Source: Marichromatium bheemlicum (GTDB lineage: Bacteria > Pseudomonadota > Gammaproteobacteria > Chromatiales > Chromatiaceae). Taken from it: a stretch of 64,000 nt of DNA. Position 1 is the first letter of the stretch. Every line of letters starts with the position of its first letter. The stretch spans positions 1-64,000 of the forward strand of contig NZ_JAAXKX010000004.1 in NCBI RefSeq assembly GCF_012276755.1, written 5' to 3'. The notes below the pieces were generated by a model. The model was not told where the DNA came from, did not search any database, and saw only the letters and a list, made by a program, of their open reading frames with translations. The position numbers and the translations under genes are program-made. Positions 26,218 through 36,490 of this stretch are shown here, in pieces.

Positions 26218-28686
26218 TTGGAACACGCAGCCGATCAGCAGCCCGCTCCGGAACAGCCACCTTCGTCCGCGCCGCGGCGTCTCGCGCCGGGGCGCTGGCT
26301 GCTGCGCCTGTCGAGCGCGCTGCTCGGCGCCGGGTTGCAGCTCATGCTGCTGGGGCTGCTCGGTGCCGCGGCCTTCGTCCACTTCACCCTGCCCGAGCTG
26401 CCCGACGTCGAGCAGCTGCGCGACGTCCAGCTCCAGGAACCGTTGCGCGTCTACAGCGCCGATGGTGCGCTGATCGGTGAGTTCGGGGTGCAGCGCCGTC
26501 GCCCGGTGCGTTATCGCGATGTCCCGGCGCTGGTGGTGCAGGCGGTGCTCGCCACCGAGGACAGTCGCTTCTTCGAACATCGGGGGATCGACCTGATGGG
26601 GCTGGCGCGGGCCTCGTTGAGCTATGCCCTGACCGGGGAGAAGACCCAGGGCGGCAGCACCATCAGCATGCAGCTCACCCGCAACTTCTTCCTCACCCGG
26701 GAGAAGACCTTCGCGCGCAAGCTCGCCGAGGTGCTGCTGACCCTGCACGTCGAGCGGACCCTGACCAAGCAGCAGATCCTCGAGCTCTATCTCAACAAGA
26801 TCTTCTTCGGTCATCGCGCCTACGGTATCTCGGCGGCCGCCGCGCTCTACTACGACAAGCCGCTCGAGGCGCTGACCCTGCCCGAGGTGGCGATGCTCGC
26901 CGGCATCCCCCAGGCGCCCTCGAGCAACAACCCGGTGACCGACCCGGCGCGCGCGCTGGAGCGGCGCAACCATGTGCTGGGGCGAATGCACGCACTCGGC
27001 TATATCGACACGCCGCGCTACGAGCAGGCGATCCGTACCCCCGACAGGGCGCGGCTGCATCGCCGCCTGCCCGACCTGGAGGCCGGTCACGTTGCCGAGA
27101 TGGCGCGCCAGGAGATCATCGAGCACTACGGCGAGGCCGCGCTCGGGCACGGCTATCGGGTCATCACCACCCTCGACACCCGGCTGCAACGGGCAGCGCA
27201 GGGCGCGGTACGCGAGGCGCTGCACGACTACGACCGGCGGCACGGTTATCGCGGCGCCGAGGCACGCATCGCGCTTGCCGGTCGCACCGAGGCGGCGCTC
27301 GACGCGCTGCTCGCCGCCCACCCGCCGCTCGGCGGGCTGCGCGCGGCGCTGGTCACCGCGGTCTCGGCGGGCGCCGCCGAGCTCTATCTCGGGCGCGGCG
27401 AGCGCGCGCGGCTCGATCTGGGGGCCGTCGCCTGGGCGCGGCCGTTGATCGACGAGAACCGGCGCGGACGGCGGCCGCGGCGCGTCTCCGACGTGCTCAC
27501 CGTCGGTGACCTGGTGCGACTCTCGCGCGCCGAGGACGGCAACTGGCGGCTCGATCAGCTCCCGGCGGTCGCCGGCGCGCTGGTCTCGATCGATCCGCGC
27601 GACGGCGCGGTGCGGGCGCTGATCGGGGGCTACGACTTCGCGGCGAGCAAGTTCAACCGCGCGCTCGACATGCGTCGTCAGCCCGGTTCGAGCTTCAAAC
27701 CCTTCATCTATGCCGCCGCGCTCGCCGAGGGCTGGACCCCGGCGAGCCTGGTGCGCGATGGTCCGGTGGAGCTACCGCGCGGTTCGCGCTGGAACCCGCA
27801 GAACGCCGATCGTCGCGCGCTCGGTCCGATCCGGTTGCGCCCAGCGTTGGCGCGCTCGCGCAACCTCGCCACCATCAATCTGCTGCAGAGTGTCGGGGTG
27901 GAGGACGCCAAGCGCTATCTCGAGCGCTTCGGCTTCGCCCTGGTCGATAACCCGGTGGGACTGTCGTTGGCTCTCGGGACCGTCGAACTCTCGCCGGTGA
28001 GCCTGGCCGAGGGCTATGCGGTGTTCGCCAATGGCGGCTATCACGTCCATCCGCACTTCATTCGCCGGATCGAGGACGGTGAGGGGCACGTGATCTTCGA
28101 GGCCATGCCCCCGCGCGCCTGTGACGACTGCTGGTATCGGCGCGAGGCGCAAGCGTCCCGCCCCGCTGCGCCCTCGGTCGCCGCCGAACAGGTGATCGAT
28201 CCGCGTATCGCCTATCAGCTCACCTCGATGCTGCGTGATGTGATCGAGGTCGGTACCGGGCGCCGCGCCCGTGTCCTTGGGCGTGCCGATGTGGTTGGCA
28301 AGACCGGGACCACCAACGATCTGCGCGATTCCTGGTTCGCGGGTTATCAGGCCGACTTCGTCACCATTGCCTGGATGGGGTTCGACGACTTCTCCGAGCT
28401 GGGACGTGGCGAGTACGGCGGCGTGGCGGCGTTGGGGATGTGGGTCGAGTTCATGCGTCAGGCGCTCGCCGAACGACCGGAATTACGGCTGGCGCCGCCA
28501 CGGGGGATGGTGCGGGTGCGGATCGATCCGGCACGTGGGGTCGAGTTGCGTGGGCCAGGTGGCATCACCGAGTGGGTGCGCGAGGAATATCGTTTGATGT
28601 TGCTCGGCCCCGACCCGATCCGTGCGACACCTGCGCCAGTGGTCGAGGACAGTGCGACCCCTCGGGTCCTCGACGCGCTGTTCTGA
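26218..28686 (+). CDS. mrcA: Penicillin-binding protein 1A
   Basis: Bifunctional class A PBP, about 822 residues: membrane anchor (residues ~35-58), GT51 domain (ATEDSRFFEHRGID, GGSTISMQLTRN, LELYLNKIFFG), an OB-like linker insert, and a transpeptidase domain with the SxxK serine in QPGSSFKPF, the SRN motif in ARSRNLATI, and KTG in VVGKTGTTND. It makes and crosslinks peptidoglycan. The TTG at 26218 has GGAG six bases ahead; a GTG at 26188 would add ten residues and has poorer spacing. The C-terminus ends soon after the transpeptidase domain. Confidence 0.95.
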   Translation: MEHAADQQPAPEQPPSSAPRRLAPGRWLLRLSSALLGAGLQLMLLGLLGAAAFVHFTLPELPDVEQLRDVQLQEPLRVYSADGALIGEFGVQRRRPVRYRDVPALVVQAVLATEDSRFFEHRGIDLMGLARASLSYALTGEKTQGGSTISMQLTRNFFLTREKTFARKLAEVLLTLHVERTLTKQQILELYLNKIFFGHRAYGISAAAALYYDKPLEALTLPEVAMLAGIPQAPSSNNPVTDPARALERRNHVLGRMHALGYIDTPRYEQAIRTPDRARLHRRLPDLEAGHVAEMARQEIIEHYGEAALGHGYRVITTLDTRLQRAAQGAVREALHDYDRRHGYRGAEARIALAGRTEAALDALLAAHPPLGGLRAALVTAVSAGAAELYLGRGERARLDLGAVAWARPLIDENRRGRRPRRVSDVLTVGDLVRLSRAEDGNWRLDQLPAVAGALVSIDPRDGAVRALIGGYDFAASKFNRALDMRRQPGSSFKPFIYAAALAEGWTPASLVRDGPVELPRGSRWNPQNADRRALGPIRLRPALARSRNLATINLLQSVGVEDAKRYLERFGFALVDNPVGLSLALGTVELSPVSLAEGYAVFANGGYHVHPHFIRRIEDGEGHVIFEAMPPRACDDCWYRREAQASRPAAPSVAAEQVIDPRIAYQLTSMLRDVIEVGTGRRARVLGRADVVGKTGTTNDLRDSWFAGYQADFVTIAWMGFDDFSELGRGEYGGVAALGMWVEFMRQALAERPELRLAPPRGMVRVRIDPARGVELRGPGGITEWVREEYRLMLLGPDPIRATPAPVVEDSATPRVLDALF

Positions 28687-28694
28687 GCCCGGGC

Positions 28695-29564
28695 TCAGCT
28701 GCTACAGGGTAGCGGCCTGGGGGTGGTGTGGCCGCGTTGCAGTCGGCGCAGGGTATCGCGCAGTTCACCGAGGCGGTGCTGCACTCGGGCGCGCTGTTCG
28801 GGGGCGAGACTGGCGCCGAGCCGGGCGGCAAGGGTGACGAGCTGCTCGGTCAGGCGCTCGCCATCGCGGCGCAGTTCGATCGGCATGGCGTCGAAATCGG
28901 TCAGCCACGCCCGCAGGAAGGCGGCGATGCGCCGCTCCCCGGCGCCCTCCTCGAGCAAGGTCATCAACCGCCTGCGCTGGGCGGCGCGATAGGCATCGAG
29001 CGCCGGTTGACTGTGTGGCATCGCGGCGGTGATCTCGCCGATCAGTTGCTGTTGCTCGGGGGTGAGGGGGCCGGTCCAGTCGCTGATGTTACGGATATAA
29101 CGCCGGGCACGCCGCTGGCGTTCGCGCGCGGCGTCGGGCGGTGCGCCGCGCTCGGTCTCTCTCTCGTGCCACCGCTGCTCGAGACGGGTGCGCTGGGGCG
29201 GGGTGAGCGCGGCGAGCAGCGGGGCTGCGGCGGTGATGAAGAGCTCGGCGTGGTGGCGATAGACTGGCGCGGCGGCGGCCATCAGGCAGGCGAGATCGCT
29301 GCGTGCAGGGCCTGTCGCGGTCGCCTGGAGTAGTCGCTCGAGGAGGGCGACGAGTTCGGGTAGGGCCTCGCGGCGGTGGCGCTCCTGGACCGTCTGGAGT
29401 ACCGGTTTCCAGCCACGCAGCTGTTGAGGGTCGAGATCGAGCTGGTGATCGACATAGACCCCGGTGAGAAAGGGGGCGTTGTCGTAGACCAGCGAGATCC
29501 GGCTGCAACCGACAGCGAGGAACAAGCAGGCGAGTGCCACTAGGGGGCGTCGTACGCGACTCAT
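28695..29564 (-). CDS. DUF6279-type lipoprotein
   Basis: 289 residues. A lipoprotein signal ends FLAVGCSR, then SLVYDNAPFLTGVYVDHQLDL, the recognisable start of DUF6279 proteins, and then a long all-helical region with many Arg/Glu/Gln residues. Function is unknown; probably attached to the inner face of the outer membrane. Its start overlaps the stop of the upstream GGDEF/EAL gene (ATGA), so the two are co-translated. This hints at a cell-envelope role under cyclic-di-GMP control, but only by position. It is convergent with PBP1A, with stops 8 bases apart. Confidence 0.8.
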   Translation of the reverse strand: MSRVRRPLVALACLFLAVGCSRISLVYDNAPFLTGVYVDHQLDLDPQQLRGWKPVLQTVQERHRREALPELVALLERLLQATATGPARSDLACLMAAAAPVYRHHAELFITAAAPLLAALTPPQRTRLEQRWHERETERGAPPDAARERQRRARRYIRNISDWTGPLTPEQQQLIGEITAAMPHSQPALDAYRAAQRRRLMTLLEEGAGERRIAAFLRAWLTDFDAMPIELRRDGERLTEQLVTLAARLGASLAPEQRARVQHRLGELRDTLRRLQRGHTTPRPLPCSS

Positions 29565-31426
29565 GAGGCGTACTCCGTCTCCAGGACCGGGGCCGAGAAC
29601 AGATAGCCCTGGGCCCAGTGGACACCAAGGTCACACAGGGTGTGGGCGGTGGCCTCGTCCTCGACGCACTCGGCGATGGTGGTGATGCCGAGCGAGTCGG
29701 CGGTGTACTGGATACTGGCCACCAGGGCCCTGGACTTGGGCTGGGAGTGGATCTGGGCGATGAGCTGGCGATCGATCTTGATGAACGAGATCGGCAGCTC
29801 GGCGAGATAGCCGAGTGAGGAGTAACCGCCGCCGAAGTCGTCGATGGCCAACCGAAAGCCACGTTCGATGAAGGGGGCGAGGGTCGTGCGGAGCTGGCGC
29901 GCCTGGCCGAGTGGTTCGCGTTCGGTGATCTGTAGTACCAGGGATCGGGTCTGGCCCCTGGGGCCGAGTCGGGGACAGTGCGCGGCGGCATGGTCGGCGA
30001 GGGCGGCGACCTGCTCCGGGCGGCGCAGCAGGTCGCCCGAGAGGTTGATGAAGCGCTTGATGGCAAGCCGTCGCCCGTTCTCGGTGGCGCAGCGGGTGAT
30101 GGCGCGTCGAGCGAGGATATCGTCGATGTGATGAAGCAAGCTGAGGCGATCGGCGACCTCGATGAACTCCTGGGCGCAGAGTACGTGCTCGGGGGCGGTG
30201 ACGATGCGGGCGAGGACCTCTTCGCCGACCACGGTGCGACTGTCGAGGTCGATGATCGGCTGATAGGCCGGGCGGAGCAGTCCCCCGCCGATCGCGCGTT
30301 GGACCAAGGCCGCGGTGGTGAGTGCATGGGCCTGTTCGGCATTGGTGACACAGCTGCGATTGCGCCCACGTAGTTTGGCCTCGTAGAGCCCGGCATCGGC
30401 GCGGGCGAGGACCTCGTCGATACCGTCCTTGCCCGGGCTACTCACGGCGATCCCTGCGCTCACCGTGACCTTGAGCGTCTGCCCGGCAAACTCCGTGCGG
30501 GTGTGTTCGACGCTCTTGCGCATGCGCTCGATGCCCTGATGGGCCTGTTCGACGCGGGTTACCGGGAGCACCACCAGGAACTCCTCGCCGCCCCAGCGCC
30601 CGAGCCAATCGCCCTGGCGGATGCTGCGTCTGAGGGCGAGGGCGACCTGCTTGAGGACCTGATCGCCGGCGCCATGGCCGTGGATGTCGTTGATCAACTT
30701 GAAGCGATCGATATCGAACAGGCCGAGGCAGTAGGCCACGCCTGAGCGCTCGCTGCGAGCCTGCTCGAGACGCAGATAACCATTGAGCGCGCGTCGGTTG
30801 GGTAACCCGGTGAGGTCGTCGTGGGTGGCCATCTGGAACATGCGTTGTTCGAGTCGTCGTAGCCGCTCGCCCTGCACCGAGGCGCCGAGGACGTTGGCCG
30901 CCGCGCGCAGTGCCTGGACCTCGAGTTCGCTCCAGTGCCGCTCGTGTTCGCAGTCGTCGAGTCCGATAAAGCCCCACCAGTGCTTGACGACGAACACCGG
31001 CACCACCACCAGAGAACGAATGTCCTGGGCCTCGAGGGGGGCGCGTTCGGCCGTCGGGAAGGTGTTGATGCTTCCGTGGACCACGCCGCCGGCGCTGAGT
31101 ATCTGGCACCAGTGGTCGAAGCCGGCCTCGAGCGGGAGGCGTTGCAATTCGGGGTTGTCGAGCTGACTCTCGATCCCGGGGGCAGAGAACTCGTGACGTT
31201 GGCTGGTGTAGAGTACGCCATCAATACCGAGCTGGTTCTCGAAGACATAGGCACGGCTCGCATGGGTCGCACGTGCCAGGTGTTCGAGCATGCGTGGGAC
31301 GTATTCGCCCCAGTTGGGGTGACCGAAGTATTCGGCCGCCAGACCGACGGCCTTGAAGATTGCCGTGGCGCTGTCGTGTGCCGGAGCGGCATCATCGTCA
31401 TGACCAGTGCAGGGTTGCGGTTGCAT
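29561..31426 (-). CDS. GAF-GGDEF-EAL cyclic-di-GMP signalling protein
   Basis: About 621 residues: GAF-like sensory domain (residues ~20-190), diguanylate cyclase domain with GGEEF in [13 protein letters not shown], then a phosphodiesterase domain. In the latter the EAL signature reads GEEVLARI (EVL), while [25 protein letters not shown] and AECVED are kept, so activity is plausible. No membrane segment is seen. The start is uncertain: ATG at 31507 or TTG at 31513 would nearly abut the divergent alaC start at 31525. The ATG at 31426 leaves ~100 bases for promoters and is chosen here. Co-translated with a DUF6279 lipoprotein gene. Confidence 0.88.
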   Translation of the reverse strand: MQPQPCTGHDDDAAPAHDSATAIFKAVGLAAEYFGHPNWGEYVPRMLEHLARATHASRAYVFENQLGIDGVLYTSQRHEFSAPGIESQLDNPELQRLPLEAGFDHWCQILSAGGVVHGSINTFPTAERAPLEAQDIRSLVVVPVFVVKHWWGFIGLDDCEHERHWSELEVQALRAAANVLGASVQGERLRRLEQRMFQMATHDDLTGLPNRRALNGYLRLEQARSERSGVAYCLGLFDIDRFKLINDIHGHGAGDQVLKQVALALRRSIRQGDWLGRWGGEEFLVVLPVTRVEQAHQGIERMRKSVEHTRTEFAGQTLKVTVSAGIAVSSPGKDGIDEVLARADAGLYEAKLRGRNRSCVTNAEQAHALTTAALVQRAIGGGLLRPAYQPIIDLDSRTVVGEEVLARIVTAPEHVLCAQEFIEVADRLSLLHHIDDILARRAITRCATENGRRLAIKRFINLSGDLLRRPEQVAALADHAAAHCPRLGPRGQTRSLVLQITEREPLGQARQLRTTLAPFIERGFRLAIDDFGGGYSSLGYLAELPISFIKIDRQLIAQIHSQPKSRALVASIQYTADSLGITTIAECVEDEATAHTLCDLGVHWAQGYLFSAPVLETEYAS

Positions 31427-31524
31427 GGGGTGCCAGTAGGCCGATGCATCGTCTTGCTTGCTTCTTTCCCTGCTGGCTGTACACTCTGAACCTTTTTCCA
31501 ACTTCATCTTCAACGAGGTCCCCC

Positions 31525-32727
31525 GTGGTCGCCCCCGAGTCAGATTTCCATCGCATCAAGCGCTTGCCGCCCTATGTCTTCAACATCGTCAACGAGTTGA
31601 AGGCCGCGGCTCGAGCGCGGGGCGAGGACATCATCGATTTCGGCATGGGCAACCCCGATCAGCCGACGCCACAGCACATCGTCGATAAGCTGATCGAGGT
31701 CTCGGCGCGCGGCAACACCCATCGCTACTCGGTCTCGCGAGGTATCCCGCGGCTGCGTCGTGCCATCTGCCACTGGTACCGCGATCGCTTCGATGTGCAC
31801 CTCGACCCCGAGACCGAGGCCATCGTCACCATCGGCTCCAAGGAGGGGCTCGCTCACTTGGCGATGGCGACCATGGATGCCGGCGATACGGTATTGGTGC
31901 CCAACCCGGCCTATCCGATCCATCCCTACGGTTTCATCATCGCTGGCGCCGACGTGCGTCATGTGCGCTTGACCCCCGAGGTCGACTTCTTCGAGGAGCT
32001 GCGCCGCGCCATCCAGGACTCCTGGCCCAAGCCCAAGATGTTGGTGCTCAACTTCCCTGGCAACCCCACCGGGCAGTGTGTCGAGCTGGAGTTCTTCGAG
32101 AAGGTCATCGACATCGCTCGCGAGCACGGCATCTGGGTGGTGCACGACATCGCCTATGCCGATATCGCCTTCGACGGTTACAAGGCACCCTCGATCCTGC
32201 AAGTGCCCGGGGCCAAGGAGATCGCCGTCGAGTTCTTCTCGATGTCGAAGAGCTACAACATGCCCGGTTGGCGGGTCGGTTTCATGTGCGGTAACCCGAC
32301 CCTGGTTGCGGCGCTGGCGCGGATCAAGTCCTATCTCGATTACGGCACCTTCACCCCGATCCAGGTCGCGGCGATCGCTGCGCTCGAGGGGCCGCAGGAG
32401 TGCGTACGCGAGATCAGCGACATGTATCAGAGCCGACGTGACGTCCTCTGCAGCGGGCTCAATGCCGCCGGTTGGGCGGTCGAGCCGCCCAAGGCGACGA
32501 TGTTCGTGTGGGCGCCGATCCCCGAGCCCTACCGGGAGATGGGGTCGCTGGAGTTCTCGAAAAAGCTCTTGCGCGAGGCCAAGGTAGCCGTCTCCCCCGG
32601 CATCGGCTTCGGTGAATATGGCGACACCCATGTGCGTTTCGGTCTGATCGAGAACGAGCATCGCACGCGTCAGGCGATCCGCGGTATCAAGGAGATGCTG
32701 CGTCGGGAGTCGCAGGCCGGCGCCTGA
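31525..32727 (+). CDS. alaC: Alanine transaminase (AlaC-type PLP aminotransferase)
   Basis: 400 residues, fold-type I aminotransferase that makes alanine from pyruvate and glutamate in the cytoplasm. It opens [19 protein letters not shown], as AlaC/YfdZ proteins do. It has [10 protein letters not shown], the PLP-lysine segment [16 protein letters not shown], and the C-terminal Arg in [11 protein letters not shown]. The GTG at 31525 is the best start; no better ATG is near. It is followed by hom, in the usual gammaproteobacterial order. Confidence 0.92.
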   Translation: MVAPESDFHRIKRLPPYVFNIVNELKAAARARGEDIIDFGMGNPDQPTPQHIVDKLIEVSARGNTHRYSVSRGIPRLRRAICHWYRDRFDVHLDPETEAIVTIGSKEGLAHLAMATMDAGDTVLVPNPAYPIHPYGFIIAGADVRHVRLTPEVDFFEELRRAIQDSWPKPKMLVLNFPGNPTGQCVELEFFEKVIDIAREHGIWVVHDIAYADIAFDGYKAPSILQVPGAKEIAVEFFSMSKSYNMPGWRVGFMCGNPTLVAALARIKSYLDYGTFTPIQVAAIAALEGPQECVREISDMYQSRRDVLCSGLNAAGWAVEPPKATMFVWAPIPEPYREMGSLEFSKKLLREAKVAVSPGIGFGEYGDTHVRFGLIENEHRTRQAIRGIKEMLRRESQAGA

Positions 32728-32744
32728 TCCCCGTCTAGAGCGGT

Positions 32745-32769
32745 GGCGCGCGTCCATCACGGACGCGCC
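32745..32769 (+). terminator. GC-rich hairpin between alaC and hom
   Basis: GGCGCGCGTCC and GGACGCGCC pair around a short ATCAC loop, 17 bases after the alaC stop. There is no T-tract, so it may be a weak terminator or attenuator before hom. Confidence 0.45.
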
Positions 32770-32829
32770 TAGCCCGATTCCAACCAGGATACAGCGCTCC
32801 GCCCGCTCGGCGGGCGACGAAGAGGTAAT

Positions 32830-34149
32830 ATGATGAAACCGGTGAAAATCGGACTCTTGGGCTTGGGTACGGTCGGTGGCGGCACGGTCAGCGTGCTCAC
32901 CAACAATGCCGCTGAGATCGCGCGCCGCGCCGGTCGCCAGATCGAGATCGCGCATGCCGCAGCTCGCACCTATGACGCCACCGCTATTGACGGGCTGGAG
33001 CAGATCGGACAGATCGGCGAGGATGCCTTCGCGGTGGTCGAAGATCCCGAGGTCGAGATCGTCATTGAGCTGATCGGTGGCTATTCGCCGGCGCGCGAGC
33101 TGGTGCTGCGTGCGATCGAGAACGGCAAGCACGTGGTCACCGCCAACAAGGCGTTGATCGCGTTGCACGGCAACGAGATCTTTGCCGCTGCGCGCACGCA
33201 CGGCGTGATGGTCGGCTTCGAGGCGGCGGTGGCCGGCGGTATCCCGATCATCAAGGCGGTGCGCGAGGGGCTGGCGGCCAATCACATCGAGTGGATCGCC
33301 GGGATCATCAATGGCACCGGCAACTTCATCCTCTCCGAGATGCGTGACAAGGGGCGTGCGTTCGCCGACGTGCTCGCCGAGGCGCAGGCACGCGGCTACG
33401 CCGAGGCCGACCCGACCTTCGATGTCGAGGGGATCGATGCGGCGCACAAGCTCACCATCCTCGGCGCGCTCGCCTTTGGTATCCCGCTGCAGTTCGAGCG
33501 TTGTTTCACCGAGGGCATCTCCGAGATCGATGCCCTCGACGTCGCCTATGCCGCCGAGCTTGGTTATCGCATCAAGCATCTCGGCATTGCCCGGCGCGGG
33601 GCCGAGGGGATCGAGCTGCGCGTCCACCCGACGCTGATCCCCGAGCGCCGCCTGCTGGCCAATGTCGACGGGGTGATGAACGCGGTCTTGGTCAAGGGGG
33701 ATGCGGTCGGGCCGACGCTCTACTACGGCGCCGGCGCTGGCGCCCTGCCGACGGCCTCGGCGGTGGTCGCGGATCTGGTCGACGTGGTGCGTGCCCTGGC
33801 GACCGCGCCGGGTGATCGGGTGCCGCACCTCGGCTTCCAGTCCGATGCCCTGGTCGACACCCCGGTGCTGGAGATGGAGGCCGTCGAGACCGCTTATTAT
33901 CTGCGTCTCTCCGCGCTCGATCAGCCCGGGGTGATGGCGCGTATCGCCAGCATCCTCGGCGAGCACGGCATCAGCATCGAGGCGATCAAGCAGCAGGAGC
34001 CGGCCGAGGGCGAGACCCATGTGCCCTTGGTGATGCTCTCCCACCGGGTGCTCGAGCGGCAGATGAATGCCGCGATCGCGCAGATCGAGGCACTCGACTC
34101 GGTACAGGGTGCGGTGACCCGCATCCGCATGGAGACGCTCTCGGGCTGA
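32830..34149 (+). CDS. hom: Homoserine dehydrogenase
   Basis: Reduces aspartate semialdehyde to homoserine for threonine and methionine synthesis. 439 residues with an N-terminal NAD(P) fold (GLLGLGTVGGGTVSVL), the catalytic region GIINGTGNFILSEM with Lys in DKGRAFADV, and a C-terminal ACT domain (AYYLRLSALDQPGVMARIAS) for threonine feedback. GAGG lies five bases before the ATG. It is convergent with pchF, with 19 bases between stops. Confidence 0.96.
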   Translation: MMKPVKIGLLGLGTVGGGTVSVLTNNAAEIARRAGRQIEIAHAAARTYDATAIDGLEQIGQIGEDAFAVVEDPEVEIVIELIGGYSPARELVLRAIENGKHVVTANKALIALHGNEIFAAARTHGVMVGFEAAVAGGIPIIKAVREGLAANHIEWIAGIINGTGNFILSEMRDKGRAFADVLAEAQARGYAEADPTFDVEGIDAAHKLTILGALAFGIPLQFERCFTEGISEIDALDVAYAAELGYRIKHLGIARRGAEGIELRVHPTLIPERRLLANVDGVMNAVLVKGDAVGPTLYYGAGAGALPTASAVVADLVDVVRALATAPGDRVPHLGFQSDALVDTPVLEMEAVETAYYLRLSALDQPGVMARIASILGEHGISIEAIKQQEPAEGETHVPLVMLSHRVLERQMNAAIAQIEALDSVQGAVTRIRMETLSG

Positions 34150-34168
34150 CGCCCGCTGCTCCAGTCGT

Positions 34169-35722
34169 TCAGCCACGGATCCCGCAACGCCCAGGGGCGA
34201 GGATGCCGTTGGGGTCGAGCGCACGCTTGAGGGTGCGTTCGACCTCGCGCTTGACCGGTCCATAGCTCTGCGCCACCCGCTCTTGGAAGGCGGTGTTGAC
34301 ACGATAGACGGCATAGCCCTCGGCCTCGAAGACATCGAGCAGGGTGGCGAAGCAGTCATGGGCGCGCCGCATCTCCTCGGGGTCGCTGCGGTCGTAGAGC
34401 AGATCGATCACATGGTGCATGTCGCGCCAGCCGACGATGAATTCACCGACATAGTCGAACCCATGGTGTTCGAGCACCGTGGTGGCGAGTTCGACCTGTT
34501 TACCGCACTCGCTGCCGCGCGCCTGACTCACCGGCGCGAACCACATCGACCCACCGCCGCCTCGCCAGTTGTAGAGCCCGAACTCCTGGAGGTTGGGGAT
34601 CCCTGACATCAGCTCCGCCCGATACTGGAACGGTTGGGTCTGGCCGGCCTCCTCGGCGGTGATCAGGGTGCCGCGACCGTTGCGCTCGACCGCCTCGGTG
34701 ACGATCCGCCAATTGACCTCGACTTGCTCTGGCGTGCCGTAGAGTGCGGCATAGACGTTCCAGGCACCGAGCCCGTGGTCGCGCCGGATCTGTTCGATCA
34801 CCGCGCGCGGCGTGCTGCCCGGGGTGTCGAGATAGTCGCTGCGGCGCAGGTTACAGCCGCCGGCCTCCCACAGGGTCCCGGCGATCACTACCGCATTGGG
34901 GATCACCTGGGCGATGCGCAACGGGCGTAACAGCTCGACGATGTCGGCGATATCGGTATCGTCCGCGTAGCGGATCGAGAACGGCTTGATCACCGGAGGT
35001 CGTGGCATCAGCCAGAATCCCATCTTGGTGCAGATGCCGTAGTTCGATTGGGTGAAGAGCCCATCGAGGGTCGGCCCATACCCCCACTTGAACACCTGCC
35101 AGGCGCGATCGCCCTCGACCCCGCCCATCCCGGTGCGCAACACCTCGCCGTTGGCCAGCACCACCTCCATCCCGCACTGCATCAAGAAGTGTTCGCCATA
35201 GGGGGTGTAACCGACCCCGCGATCCAAGGTATTGCCGACCGGCCCGGCGATCGCCGAGGGGGCGGAGAAGGAGAGCATCAGCGGTCGTTCGTGCTCCTGG
35301 AGGTGGTCGTAGAGCTGTTGATAGGTGACGCCCGGCTCGACCAAGGCGGTACAGAGTTCGGGATCGATCTCGAGGATCCGGTTCATGCGTCGCAGGTCGA
35401 GCACGACCTGTCCGCGCTCGCCAGGGGCGGCCGAACCGTAGCCGAAGTTGCGCCCGGTGGAGATCGGCCACAGCGGGATGCGGTAGCGGTTGCAGATGCT
35501 GACCACCGCCTGGACCTGCTCGACGGTGGTGGCGAGCAGGACCGCAGAGGGTCGGTGCGCCTCGGTCTCGACCGCCATCATGATCTTGGTGTAGGGGCGC
35601 AGATGGGCCGTCGAGGTCAGCACCTGGTCGGCGCCGAGGACTGCGCCGAAGTCGGCGAGGGCGCGGGAAAAGGTTGCGGCATCGATGCCCTGTGGTCGTA
35701 CTTGATGGGGGGTGGTCTTCAT
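34169..35722 (-). CDS. pchF: 4-cresol dehydrogenase (hydroxylating) flavoprotein subunit
   Basis: 517 residues, vanillyl-alcohol oxidase flavoprotein family. It dehydrogenates p-cresol or a related 4-alkylphenol, adds water to the quinone methide and passes electrons to a cytochrome c. The N-terminal FAD domain has PISTGRNFGYG; the C-terminal part closely follows Pseudomonas PchF (GGGGSMWFAPVSQARGSEC, DMHHVIDLLYDRSDPEE, VRYVN-like YAVYRVNTAF, ILAPGR). Tyr384 by my count falls in FGLYNW, the position that carries covalent FAD in PchF. The start overlaps the preceding stop (ATGA). The actual substrate might be eugenol-like rather than cresol. Confidence 0.88.
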   Translation of the reverse strand: MKTTPHQVRPQGIDAATFSRALADFGAVLGADQVLTSTAHLRPYTKIMMAVETEAHRPSAVLLATTVEQVQAVVSICNRYRIPLWPISTGRNFGYGSAAPGERGQVVLDLRRMNRILEIDPELCTALVEPGVTYQQLYDHLQEHERPLMLSFSAPSAIAGPVGNTLDRGVGYTPYGEHFLMQCGMEVVLANGEVLRTGMGGVEGDRAWQVFKWGYGPTLDGLFTQSNYGICTKMGFWLMPRPPVIKPFSIRYADDTDIADIVELLRPLRIAQVIPNAVVIAGTLWEAGGCNLRRSDYLDTPGSTPRAVIEQIRRDHGLGAWNVYAALYGTPEQVEVNWRIVTEAVERNGRGTLITAEEAGQTQPFQYRAELMSGIPNLQEFGLYNWRGGGGSMWFAPVSQARGSECGKQVELATTVLEHHGFDYVGEFIVGWRDMHHVIDLLYDRSDPEEMRRAHDCFATLLDVFEAEGYAVYRVNTAFQERVAQSYGPVKREVERTLKRALDPNGILAPGRCGIRG

Positions 35723-36213
35723 CACGACTCCCGAGACGCTGCGGGTTGAATCCAGGCGCTCAGCGCCAAGCGTGCAGAGTGGTGCGGTGGTGTGGAGGCT
35801 TCTGGTGGGTGCAGTAGAATTCGCGCCAGGTGTGTTGCTGCTCGTGTCGGTGGTGGTTGTAGCCGTTGTTCGAGCAACAGGTGACCGGCGTGGTCGCGGA
35901 CGCACTCGCCGACCAGCAGCGCGTTGGCATCGTCGAGCCAGCCGATCAGTCGGGTTGGTGTGATGGCGTGCGCGAGCCGGTGATCGAGCGCGGCGAGTGC
36001 CGGGGCGTCGAGTCCGTGTAGTGGCCAAGGCGTTACCGCTGCGGGTGTCTGGGTGGTCACGGCACTCGCTAGGGCGGTATCGAGCCTGCCGCCATCAAGG
36101 AGCAAGATCACCGGCGCGGTTGGCCTGGGGGGCGCGGGTGCGGGCGCGCTGACGGCGGCCAATGCCGGGGTGCTGGCGAGTAGCCGTAGCAGGTTGCGTC
36201 TAGTGATCGGCAT
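35722..36213 (-). CDS. Tat-signal protein of unknown function in the pchX position
   Basis: 163 residues starting MPITRRNLLRLLASTPALAA, a twin-arginine signal, followed by a Pro/Ala-rich linker and a ~110-residue domain (PVILLLDGGRLDTALASAV) that I do not recognise. It sits between pchC and pchF, the position held by pchX of unknown function in Pseudomonas pch operons as I recall. It overlaps both neighbours (14 bases with pchC, 1 base-level ATGA with pchF). PchF has no signal peptide, so a Tat-exported partner that carries or matures it is an attractive but untested idea. Confidence 0.7.
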   Translation of the reverse strand: MPITRRNLLRLLASTPALAAVSAPAPAPPRPTAPVILLLDGGRLDTALASAVTTQTPAAVTPWPLHGLDAPALAALDHRLAHAITPTRLIGWLDDANALLVGECVRDHAGHLLLEQRLQPPPTRAATHLARILLHPPEASTPPHHSARLALSAWIQPAASRES

Positions 36214-36490
36214 GGGCCGTCTCCGGTGGCGGCGGGGTGGCCGCAAGATACTCGGCGAGTTCGAGCAGGGTCTGGTCGTCGATGTCGGTGACGCGGAAGG
36301 CGGGCATGGCATTGCGCCCACTGCGGGCGATGATGATGTAGGTGGCCACCGGCAGGTCGCGCCCTGTGATCACCGGGCCGATGCCGGTCTCGTGGCAGCG
36401 TGCACAGACCTTCTCGAAGACCTCGATAGCTGGTGCGGCGATGGCTGTCGGGGCGGCTGTTATGAGTGTGATGAGCAACAGGGTCCTCAT
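36200..36490 (-). CDS. pchC: Monoheme cytochrome c subunit of p-cresol methylhydroxylase
   Basis: 96 residues: signal peptide (LLLITLITAAPTAIA), heme site CARCH, and a probable Met ligand in RNAMPAFRVTDID. Size and the 'GIGPVITGRDLP' segment fit the small cytochrome subunit that accepts electrons from PchF and helps its covalent flavinylation in Pseudomonas. It overlaps the diheme cytochrome stop upstream (ATGA) and the Tat-signal gene downstream. It functions in the periplasm. Confidence 0.85.
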   Translation of the reverse strand: MRTLLLITLITAAPTAIAAPAIEVFEKVCARCHETGIGPVITGRDLPVATYIIIARSGRNAMPAFRVTDIDDQTLLELAEYLAATPPPPETAHADH

